64,000 nt of DNA from Cedecea sp000277545 (GTDB lineage: Bacteria; Pseudomonadota; Gammaproteobacteria; Enterobacterales; Enterobacteriaceae): NCBI GenBank assembly GCA_050847315.1, contig CP193791.1. One strand, given 5' to 3'. Position numbers and translations under genes: made by a program. The notes beneath the pieces are model-generated. The model saw only the letters and a list, made by a program, of their open reading frames with translations. It was not told the origin of the DNA and did not search any database. Below are positions 54,978 to 62,451 of this stretch, one piece after another. Position 1 is the first letter of the stretch. Each line of letters opens with the position of its first letter.

Positions 54978-54981
54978 AGTA

Positions 54982-57243
54982 TTAAGCCTCGCGCAGATTC
55001 TGGGCCGCTTGCACCATGTTTGCCAGCGCCGCACGGGTTTCTGGCCAGCCACGGGTTTTCAGGCCGCAGTCCGGGTTAACCCACAGGCGCTCTGCCGGAA
55101 CAGATTCCGCCGCTTTCTTGAGCAGGGCTTCAATCCATTGCACATCCGGAACGTTTGGAGAGTGGATGTCGTACACGCCCGGCCCGATTTCATTCGGGTA
55201 TTCGAACTCTTTAAACGCCTCCAGCAGATCCATATCGGAACGGGAAGTTTCGATGGTGATCACGTCCGCATCCAGCGCCGCAATGGAGTCCATGATGTCG
55301 TTGAACTCGCAGTAGCACATGTGGGTATGGATTTGGGTGTCATCTCGCACCACGGCGGCGTTCAGACGGAAGGCCTCCACGCCCCACTCCAGATAAGCCT
55401 GCCAGTCGGACTGGCGCAGCGGCAAACCTTCACGCAGGGCGGGTTCATCAATCTGGATGATACCGATACCTGCGGCTTCCAGATCCGCTACTTCGTCACG
55501 CAGGGCCAGCGCAATCTGCTTCGCGATAGTCTCCCGGGAAACATCTTCACGCGGGAAGGACCAGCAAAGAATCGTCACCGGACCGGTCAGCATGCCTTTA
55601 ACCGGTTTGTCGGTCAGGGACTGCGCGTATTTGGCCCACTCAACGGTGATCGGCTCCGGACGGCTGATATCACCGATAACAATCGGAGGTTTCACGCAGC
55701 GGGAACCGTAGCTCTGCACCCAGCCGTTCTGAGTAAAGACGAAGCCATCCAGATGTTCGCCGAAATACTCAACCATGTCGTTACGCTCAGCTTCGCCATG
55801 CACCAACACGTCAAGGCCCAGACGTTCCTGCTCAACAATCGCCTGCTTAATGTGTTCGGCGATACCGGTGCGATAGTTGCTCGCGTCCAGCTTGCCTTTT
55901 TTGAAGTCCAGGCGCAGGCCGCGAATTTCAGTTGTCTGCGGGAAGGAGCCAATGGTCGTTGTTGGCCAGGCCGGCAGGTTGAAGCGTTCACGCTGGGCTG
56001 CTGCACGGGCAGTGTAAGCATTCTGGCGCTGGCTGTCCTGGGCGGTAATTTTAGCCAGACGCTCGCTGACAGCGGCATTGTGTACACGTTTGGACTGACG
56101 ACGAGCCTGAATCGGGGCGCTCCATTCAGCAATTTTGACGGTATTCCCACTGTTTAATGCTTCAGTCAGTAAGGACAGCTCAGCACACTTCTGCAGGGCA
56201 AAAGCAAACCAGCTTTTAACTTCGGCATCCAGGCGAGTTTCTACGCTCAGGTCAATTGGGCTGTGCAGCAGGGAGCAGGAAGATGCCACCCACAGCTCAC
56301 GTTTACCCACCAGGTCTTTTAACTGAGCATATTTCTCCGTCAGATCGGCACGCCAGACGTTACGGCCGTTGATAACACCCGCCGACAACAACCAGTTTGC
56401 AGGCAGTTTCTTATGGATGTCATTCACGTCATCTTTGCCATGTACAAAATCAACGTGCAGACCCTGCACCGGCAGCGCGGTGATGGTGTTCAGGTTTGGC
56501 CCCACGCCTTCGAAGTAGGTGGTAAGCAGCAGCTTCACCCGGCCGGTCAGCGCGTCGTAAGCCGGTTTGAAGGCATCCAGCCATGCTTTTGGCAGCTCCA
56601 GCACCAGCGCAGGCTCATCGATTTGTACCCACTCAACGCCACGCTTCGCCAATTCGGCCAGCACCTGCTGGTAGACCGGCAAAATATCTTTCAACAGGCT
56701 CAGGCGATCAAACTGTTCGCCTTTCACTTTGCCCAGCCACAGGTAAGTCACTGGCCCAAGCAGGACAGGTTTCACCTTATGGCCCAGCGCAAGCGCCTCG
56801 TCGACTTCTTCCAGCAGCTGAGTCCAGGTCAGTTTGAACCGCTGCCCCTTAGTAAATTCCGGCACCATATAGTGGTAGTTGGTATTGAACCATTTGGTCA
56901 TTTCTGCGGCAGCAGCAGGCTCGCCGGTTGGTGCCCGGCCACGGCCGATGCGAAACAGCGTATCGATATCGACGCTGCCGTCTTTGTTCTGATGACGAGC
57001 CGGTACGTTACCGAGCAGCAGGCTGGTGGTCAGAACATGGTCGTACCATGCGAAATCGCCCACCGGCAGTAATTCGACGCCGGCTTGTTTTTGTTGGTCC
57101 CAGTGGCGGGCACGCAGTTCGCGGCCAACCGCCAGTAATTCTTCGCGGGAGGTATTCCCTGCCCAGTAGCTTTCTTGTGCTTTTTTCAACTCGCGCTTAA
57201 GGCCGACGCGAGGGAACCCCAGGGTGTGATTATGGATTGTCAT
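54982..57243 (-). CDS. metE: cobalamin-independent methionine synthase
   Basis: Transfers the methyl group of methyl-tetrahydropteroyl-triglutamate to homocysteine. From the ATG at 57243 (MTIHNHTLGFPRVGLKRELKKAQ) it is 753 aa, the E. coli length, so numbering matches: zinc ligands His641 and Cys643 in HTHMCYCEF, and Cys726 in NPDCGLKTRGW. Two related barrels make the protein. An open frame continues upstream across the regulatory region but lacks support. Divergent from its activator gene metR. Confidence 0.98.
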   Translation of the reverse strand: MTIHNHTLGFPRVGLKRELKKAQESYWAGNTSREELLAVGRELRARHWDQQKQAGVELLPVGDFAWYDHVLTTSLLLGNVPARHQNKDGSVDIDTLFRIGRGRAPTGEPAAAAEMTKWFNTNYHYMVPEFTKGQRFKLTWTQLLEEVDEALALGHKVKPVLLGPVTYLWLGKVKGEQFDRLSLLKDILPVYQQVLAELAKRGVEWVQIDEPALVLELPKAWLDAFKPAYDALTGRVKLLLTTYFEGVGPNLNTITALPVQGLHVDFVHGKDDVNDIHKKLPANWLLSAGVINGRNVWRADLTEKYAQLKDLVGKRELWVASSCSLLHSPIDLSVETRLDAEVKSWFAFALQKCAELSLLTEALNSGNTVKIAEWSAPIQARRQSKRVHNAAVSERLAKITAQDSQRQNAYTARAAAQRERFNLPAWPTTTIGSFPQTTEIRGLRLDFKKGKLDASNYRTGIAEHIKQAIVEQERLGLDVLVHGEAERNDMVEYFGEHLDGFVFTQNGWVQSYGSRCVKPPIVIGDISRPEPITVEWAKYAQSLTDKPVKGMLTGPVTILCWSFPREDVSRETIAKQIALALRDEVADLEAAGIGIIQIDEPALREGLPLRQSDWQAYLEWGVEAFRLNAAVVRDDTQIHTHMCYCEFNDIMDSIAALDADVITIETSRSDMDLLEAFKEFEYPNEIGPGVYDIHSPNVPDVQWIEALLKKAAESVPAERLWVNPDCGLKTRGWPETRAALANMVQAAQNLREA

Positions 57244-57360
57244 GGTCTTTCCTCTATTCGGTGCGATGTATTTAGCCATCCAGATGTTTACACTTCTATA
57301 ATCAGCAGGTACTGTATAATCCTCAAGCGCAATTTGTTCATGCCGAAGTGAAGGACTTTC
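57244..57360. promoter_or_regulatory. metE-metR divergent control region
   Basis: Holds a tandem pair of degenerate met boxes, AGATGTTT ACACTTCT (57282-57297; consensus AGACGTCT), for the MetJ repressor, a TATAAT (57315-57320) that could serve metR, and a TGAA-N5-TTCA MetR-type site (57349-57361) overlapping the metR start. MetR should activate metE from here in the presence of homocysteine. Sites were read by eye. Confidence 0.6.
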
Positions 57361-58314
57361 ATGATCGAGATTAAACACCTGCGGACGCTGCAAGCGTTAC
57401 GACACAGCGGTTCGCTGGCCGCCGCTGCTGCCGCCCTGCATCAGACTCAGTCGGCCCTCTCTCACCAGTTCAGCGATCTGGAGCAGCGGCTCGGCTTCCG
57501 CCTGTTTATCCGTAAAAGTCAGCCACTTCGCTTTACGCCGCAGGGGGAGATTCTGCTGCAGCTGGCGGAACAAGTGTTGCCGCAGATTGGCCGCGCCCTG
57601 CAGGCCTGCAATGAGCCGCATCAAACCCGGCTGCGCATTGCGATTGAGTGCCACAGCTGCATTCAGTGGCTGACGCCTGCGCTGGAAAATTTCCGCCAGC
57701 ACTGGCCGCAGGTGGAGATGGACTTTAAATCCGGCGTTACGTTTGATCCGCAGCCTGCGCTGCAGCAGGGCGAGCTGGATATCGTTCTGACATCGGATAT
57801 TTTGCCGCGCAGCGGGCTACATTATTCGCCGATGTTTGATTTTGAAGTGCGCCTGGTGATGGCGACCGACCACCCATTGGCGAAGAAAGAGAGCATTGAG
57901 CCTGAAGATTTAACGCTTGAAACGCTGCTTATTTACCCGGTACAGCGTGAGCGTATGGATATCTGGCGTCATTTCCTGCAGCCAGCAGGGGTTAGCCCGT
58001 CGCTGAAAAACGTCGATAACACGCTGCTGCTGATTCAGATGGTATCGGCGCGGATGGGGATTGCCGCCCTGCCGCATTGGGTGGTGGAAAGCTTTGAGCA
58101 CCAGGGCCTGATTGTGACCAGAACCCTGGGTGAAGGTTTATGGAGCCGCCTCTACGCCGCGGTACGTGACGGCGAACAGCGCCAGCCGGTGACCGAGGCG
58201 TTTATTCGCTCGACGCGCCAGCACGCCTGCGATCATTTACCGTTTGTGAAGAACGCGGAGCGACCCATCGGCGATGTACCCACAGCGAGGCCATTATCAC
58301 CGTTCCCCCAATAA
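57361..58314 (+). CDS. metR: LysR-type transcriptional activator MetR
   Basis: Homocysteine-responsive activator of metE and related genes. It is 317 aa, as in E. coli. The N-terminal winged helix-turn-helix (MIEIKHLRTLQALRHSGSLA, then QTQSALSHQFSDLEQRLG) occupies residues 1-60, and the ligand-binding domain follows. Its last 113 bp overlap the end of the convergent bioP gene. Confidence 0.98.
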   Translation: MIEIKHLRTLQALRHSGSLAAAAAALHQTQSALSHQFSDLEQRLGFRLFIRKSQPLRFTPQGEILLQLAEQVLPQIGRALQACNEPHQTRLRIAIECHSCIQWLTPALENFRQHWPQVEMDFKSGVTFDPQPALQQGELDIVLTSDILPRSGLHYSPMFDFEVRLVMATDHPLAKKESIEPEDLTLETLLIYPVQRERMDIWRHFLQPAGVSPSLKNVDNTLLLIQMVSARMGIAALPHWVVESFEHQGLIVTRTLGEGLWSRLYAAVRDGEQRQPVTEAFIRSTRQHACDHLPFVKNAERPIGDVPTARPLSPFPQ

Positions 58315-59110
58315 TAAAGCTCGGCCAGTGGGGCTGCTCCTGCCAGATGGCAAGATTCACCAGCAGCCCGGCCGGGACGTGCACGTTGTTCATGATGCCG
58401 AGCGTGCCGGCGTCCACCTGAGTTGCGCCGTAGTTCCACATAAAATAACCCAACCCGGAAGCGACAACGCCAAGCCAGACCAAAATCCCCCACTGTAGCG
58501 TCGTGGTGGGGAGTTTTTGCGGATTGCCAAGCGCAAACCAGGCAACAACGGCGACAATAAACGCCCCCAGATAGAACCACGAAAACGCGCAGTGCTGCGG
58601 CATCGGGTGCGTTTCCATCAGGCGCTTGTAGCCCACCATGCCGATAGCGAAGCAGATGTTCGCCCCTTGCACCAGCAGCAGGCCGATCCAGAAGTGATCG
58701 CTGACTTTATCGTAACGAATAATCGCCGCGCCAATCACCGCCAGCCCCGCACTCAGCGCATAGCCCCAGCGCAGTTTATTGCCGCTCAGCAGGTCGTAAA
58801 TCAGCGTGACGTACAGCGGCGTCATTACCGTGAAAAGCAGGAATTCGGATACCGTGAGATAGAGGTAAGCGCGGAAGCTGAAGAGGTACATCACGCCAAG
58901 CTGTAGCGCGCCCACCAGCATGTACAGCAGCAGGGTTTTGAGCGGGTAACCTTTAAAACGCAGGAACGGCAGAAACACCAGCGCCGCCAGGCCAACGCGC
59001 ATCAGCACCGAGAAATAGCTGTCCACATGCCCGGCGAGGTACTCCCCAATCAGGCTAAACGAGAAGGCCCACAGAATCGTGGTAATGATGAGTAATGGCA
59101 CAATGAGCAA
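58202..59110 (-). CDS. bioP: biotin transporter, EamA/DMT family
   Basis: Inner-membrane protein of the drug/metabolite transporter superfamily with about ten hydrophobic helices and two EamA repeats; orthologue of E. coli YigM/BioP, shown to import biotin. It is 302 aa (E. coli 299). Conserved segments include FSFSLIGEYLAGHVDSYFSV and FMWNYGATQVDAGTLGIMNN. The C-terminal tail is encoded antisense to the 3' end of metR. A biotin importer near birA is noted but the two are 32 kb apart. Confidence 0.93.
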   Translation of the reverse strand: MLIVPLLIITTILWAFSFSLIGEYLAGHVDSYFSVLMRVGLAALVFLPFLRFKGYPLKTLLLYMLVGALQLGVMYLFSFRAYLYLTVSEFLLFTVMTPLYVTLIYDLLSGNKLRWGYALSAGLAVIGAAIIRYDKVSDHFWIGLLLVQGANICFAIGMVGYKRLMETHPMPQHCAFSWFYLGAFIVAVVAWFALGNPQKLPTTTLQWGILVWLGVVASGLGYFMWNYGATQVDAGTLGIMNNVHVPAGLLVNLAIWQEQPHWPSFIIGGTVIMASLWVHRRWVAPRSSQTVNDRRRAGASSE

Positions 59111-59212
59111 TCCACAACGAACAAGATTGCGCCATTGTACTGAGAGGAGGCTACATCGGCTTAACTATTTAGTTGACGAGTGGACATTTATTAACCACTC
59201 GTCATTTGCCGA

Positions 59213-60019
59213 TCACTCAGTCTTGAGGAACAGCTTACGCAGATAATGCGGCACGGCGTTGTCGCCGTTGGTGCCAATCACTTCCAGCTCCGGCAACAGA
59301 TCTTTCAGGCGCTGGTGAGCGTTGCCCATGATGCAGCCCTTACCGGCCATGCTCAGCATCTCGGCGTCGTTCATGCCGTCGCCAAAGGCAATGCAATCCT
59401 TCAGGCCGTAACCCATCGCTTTCGAGACCGCTTCCAGCGCGTGCCCTTTGGAAACACCGCCCGCCATCACTTCCAGGCAGGTCAGCGTCGAGAAGCTGAC
59501 GTTCACGCGGTCACCCCAGCGGGCGTTGATCGCCTGTTCCAGCGGCAGCAGCGTGTCGTGATCGTCGCAGGTAAAGAATACTTTGCTGACGCCGTCGGCT
59601 TCCAGCAGGCCCGGTTCAAACAGGGTGTAGCTGAATTTTGCTTCCTGGAAATACTTCATCTCTTCCGGGCGGTGGCGGTTCATAAACCACTCGTCGCCTT
59701 TGTAGACGTTGGTCACGATGTCCGGGTTGTTATGCACCACGCCAAACAAGTCCTGAGCGATGTCGTGGTCGAGATCGTGAGAGAAGAACAAGTTGCCGTC
59801 GGTATCGTGCACGCGAGCGCCGTTCGAGGTGATCATGTACGCCTTGATCTCAAGATTGTCGCGAATTTGCGCCACATCGATATGGTGACGGCCGGTGGCA
59901 AAAACAAAGTTAACGCCTTCAGCGGTGAGCAGTTTTAACGTTTCTTTCGCATAAGCGGAGAGGAAATGATCGGGAGACAGCAAGGTGCCATCTAAATCTG
60001 AAGCAACGACGTGGTACAT
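59213..60019 (-). CDS. yigL: HAD-superfamily sugar phosphatase YigL
   Basis: Haloacid dehalogenase-type (Cof/type IIB) phosphatase that dephosphorylates sugar phosphates and pyridoxal phosphate. From the ATG at 60019 it is 268 aa (E. coli 266). Motif I DLDGTLL has Asp8 and Asp10; FGDGMNDAEML is the C-terminal acidic motif. A TTG at 60052 could add 11 residues; the ATG fits the family. It follows pldB closely. In related species SgrS RNA stabilises the pldB-yigL message during sugar-phosphate stress. Confidence 0.94.
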   Translation of the reverse strand: MYHVVASDLDGTLLSPDHFLSAYAKETLKLLTAEGVNFVFATGRHHIDVAQIRDNLEIKAYMITSNGARVHDTDGNLFFSHDLDHDIAQDLFGVVHNNPDIVTNVYKGDEWFMNRHRPEEMKYFQEAKFSYTLFEPGLLEADGVSKVFFTCDDHDTLLPLEQAINARWGDRVNVSFSTLTCLEVMAGGVSKGHALEAVSKAMGYGLKDCIAFGDGMNDAEMLSMAGKGCIMGNAHQRLKDLLPELEVIGTNGDNAVPHYLRKLFLKTE

Positions 60020-60052
60020 AGGGATATTCAGCCTCTGGAGAGATATTTTCAA

Positions 60053-61045
60053 TTAGTTATGCCGGTCGAAAAACTCAAGCACGGCAGACAATGCTCTGGC
60101 TCGCATAGCGTCCTTCTCAAACAGGATCTCGTGATACGCGCCTTCAATGACGTAAGGTGTTTCCCCCTCACAAGGGTGGCCCGCCGCGGCCATAATTTCG
60201 CAGAATTGCTGGTGCGCGCGGTTATCGACCACTCGCTCCTCTTCCGCCTGGAGTAAAAAGATCGGCGTGGTGATGGCAGTGGCTCCTGCTAACACCTTTT
60301 CTCCGGCGAGGATCCCTTCTCGTACCCAATGGAACGTTGGCCCGCCTACCCGCAATGCTGGCTCATCAGCATAAAAACGCAGGCTGCGGCGGTACCGCTC
60401 TTCGCTGTGGGTCAGGACGTTAACGCTAAACGGCAGCGCGCGCCAGCGGCCCGTCCCAATGGCGTATCCTTCCCGAATACGTGGATGCCCTTCGGCCCAG
60501 TCAAGAATATGACGCACCATCCATTCCGGCCAGCGCAGGATAATACCAAACATCGGGGCGCAGAGCGCGACCGCATCAAAAGCGCCCGGGGCTTGCTGTA
60601 ACCATAACGCGGCAATGGCGCCGCCCATCGAATGGGCCAACAGGTAGCGTTTACGCCAGTGCCCTGACGCCACTTCCTGCTGGTAAAAATGGTCAAAATC
60701 TTCGACATAGTCACTAAAGTTGACGACGTGGCCACGGTGGGTGTCCGACAGCATGCGTCCTGAACGCCCCTGCCCGCGGTGGTCGATGATCAACACATCA
60801 AACCCGCTGTGGAACAGGTCATACGCCAGCTCAGCATATTTCACGTAGCTTTCTATTCTACCTGGGCAGACCACAATCACGCGATCGTGCTGCGGTGAAC
60901 AGAAGCGAACGTAGCGAACCGGCACGTCGTCCACGCCGGTAAATTCGCGCTCTTCCCGCTTGCGCCAGAAGTCCGTCAGTGGGCCCGTGGCAAAAGCAGC
61001 AAATGCGCCTTCGCGTTCTAACCATCCATTTTTATGCTGAGACAT
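60053..61045 (-). CDS. pldB: lysophospholipase L2
   Basis: Alpha/beta hydrolase that deacylates lysophospholipids at the inner membrane. From the ATG at 61045 (MSQHKNGWLEREGAFAAF) it is 330 aa (E. coli 340); an ATG at 61057 is in frame, but the shorter form aligns with the E. coli start. The nucleophile elbow is LAHSMGGAI, the oxyanion DHRGQGRSGR segment and a C-terminal GAYHEILFE histidine are present. The C-terminal ten residues of the E. coli protein are missing. Upstream of yigL on the same strand. Confidence 0.94.
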   Translation of the reverse strand: MSQHKNGWLEREGAFAAFATGPLTDFWRKREEREFTGVDDVPVRYVRFCSPQHDRVIVVCPGRIESYVKYAELAYDLFHSGFDVLIIDHRGQGRSGRMLSDTHRGHVVNFSDYVEDFDHFYQQEVASGHWRKRYLLAHSMGGAIAALWLQQAPGAFDAVALCAPMFGIILRWPEWMVRHILDWAEGHPRIREGYAIGTGRWRALPFSVNVLTHSEERYRRSLRFYADEPALRVGGPTFHWVREGILAGEKVLAGATAITTPIFLLQAEEERVVDNRAHQQFCEIMAAAGHPCEGETPYVIEGAYHEILFEKDAMRARALSAVLEFFDRHN

Positions 61046-61145
61046 AGGGGTCGGCATCAGGTATCTGTGGTTTTTTTATGGCCCGTGGCACGCTTATCAA
61101 CAATAGCGTATTGTGGCATAAAAGCGCGCGTTCAGGGAGTTTCGC

Positions 61146-61766
61146 ATGACCTTCGAGTGGTGGTTTACCTATCTGCTAACCACAATAATTCTTAGCCTTT
61201 CCCCCGGCTCCGGCGCCATCAATACCATGACTACCGCTATCAGCCACGGCTATCGCGGTGCGGCAGCGTCAATTACCGGACTGCAAACCGGCCTGGCGCT
61301 GCATATTGTGCTGGTCGGCGTTGGGCTTGGGGCCCTGTTTTCACGCTCGCTGCTGGCCTTTGAAGTGCTGAAGTGGGCGGGCGTTGCCTATCTTATCTGG
61401 CTGGGCATCCAGCAATGGAGAGCCGCTGGTGCACTGGACTTAAACACGCTGGCCACCACGCAACCACGCAGCAAACTGTTCAAGCGAGCGGTGTTTGTTA
61501 ACCTGACCAACCCGAAGAGCATCGTGTTTCTGGCCGCTCTGTTCCCGCAGTTTATCGTCCCGCATCAGCCCCAGGCGATGCAGTACGTTGTGCTCGGTGT
61601 TACCACAGTCGTCGTCGATATTATTGTGATGATTGGCTATGCGACCCTGGCCAAACGGATTGCCGCCTGGATTAAAGGGCCGCGCCAGATGAAAGCCCTG
61701 AACCGGGTCTTTGGCTCGCTGTTTATGCTGGTTGGCGCGCTGCTTGCGGGAGCGCGCCAGGCCTGA
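61146..61766 (+). CDS. rhtB: homoserine/homoserine lactone efflux protein RhtB
   Basis: LysE-family inner-membrane exporter of homoserine and homoserine lactone, six predicted helices. It is 206 aa, as in E. coli, beginning MTFEWWFTYLLTTIILSLSPGSGAI with the family SPGPG-like motif. It converges end to end with rhtC: its stop is at 61766 and the rhtC stop at 61767, with no spacer and no obvious terminator. Confidence 0.96.
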   Translation: MTFEWWFTYLLTTIILSLSPGSGAINTMTTAISHGYRGAAASITGLQTGLALHIVLVGVGLGALFSRSLLAFEVLKWAGVAYLIWLGIQQWRAAGALDLNTLATTQPRSKLFKRAVFVNLTNPKSIVFLAALFPQFIVPHQPQAMQYVVLGVTTVVVDIIVMIGYATLAKRIAAWIKGPRQMKALNRVFGSLFMLVGALLAGARQA

Positions 61767-62387
61767 TTATCGGGAGATGATCAGGTGAATACCAAACCCG
61801 GTGAACAGAGCGCCAGCCATACCGTCTATCCATTTGGCGAGGCGCTGATAGCCGCGACGCATTTTTGGTAAGGCGAACAGGCTCGCCACGATAGTGAACC
61901 AGGCGAAGGTTTCAATCGCGATCAGCACAAACAGGCCCCAGCGCTCGGCGCTACCCACGTTGTCGCCAACAAAAAGCGAGAACACGCTGCCGAAGTAGAT
62001 AATCGCTTTCGGGTTAGCCAGGTTCGTCAGCAGCCCTTTCACAAAGCTCTTCCCACCGCTCGCCAGCTCGACTTTTGGCGCTTCTTCGCTTTTAACTTCT
62101 TTCTTGAATGCGCCGCGCAGCATCTGATAGCCCATCCAGCAAAGATACAGCCCGCCGCCGACCATGATGATGTTATGCAGCCAGGCCATTTTTTCGAGGA
62201 TAAGATGCAGGCCTAGCAGCGCCACGCCTGCCCAAACCATGACGCCAGCGGTGATCCCCAGCACGCCCATCATCGCCTCTTTTCGAGAGCGGCTTACGGC
62301 AGTCTGGGAAACAAAGAAAAAGTCAGGCCCCGGGCTCATCAGGGCAACGATGTGCACCAGCGCCACGGTCAGAAATAGCATTAACAT
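61767..62387 (-). CDS. rhtC: threonine efflux protein RhtC
   Basis: LysE-family exporter of threonine, paralogue of RhtB. It is 206 aa, beginning MLMLFLTVALVHIVALMSPGPDFFFVSQTAV with the SPGPDF motif, followed by the NLANPKAIIYFGSVFS segment of the family. Located 64 bp after recQ on the same strand, possibly sharing its transcript. Confidence 0.96.
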   Translation of the reverse strand: MLMLFLTVALVHIVALMSPGPDFFFVSQTAVSRSRKEAMMGVLGITAGVMVWAGVALLGLHLILEKMAWLHNIIMVGGGLYLCWMGYQMLRGAFKKEVKSEEAPKVELASGGKSFVKGLLTNLANPKAIIYFGSVFSLFVGDNVGSAERWGLFVLIAIETFAWFTIVASLFALPKMRRGYQRLAKWIDGMAGALFTGFGIHLIISR

Positions 62388-62451
62388 AGGGAATAGCTCG
62401 CGTGCAGATAATTCGAAGAGTCATTATCCTGCCACTTTTCTTCGCGGCAGG

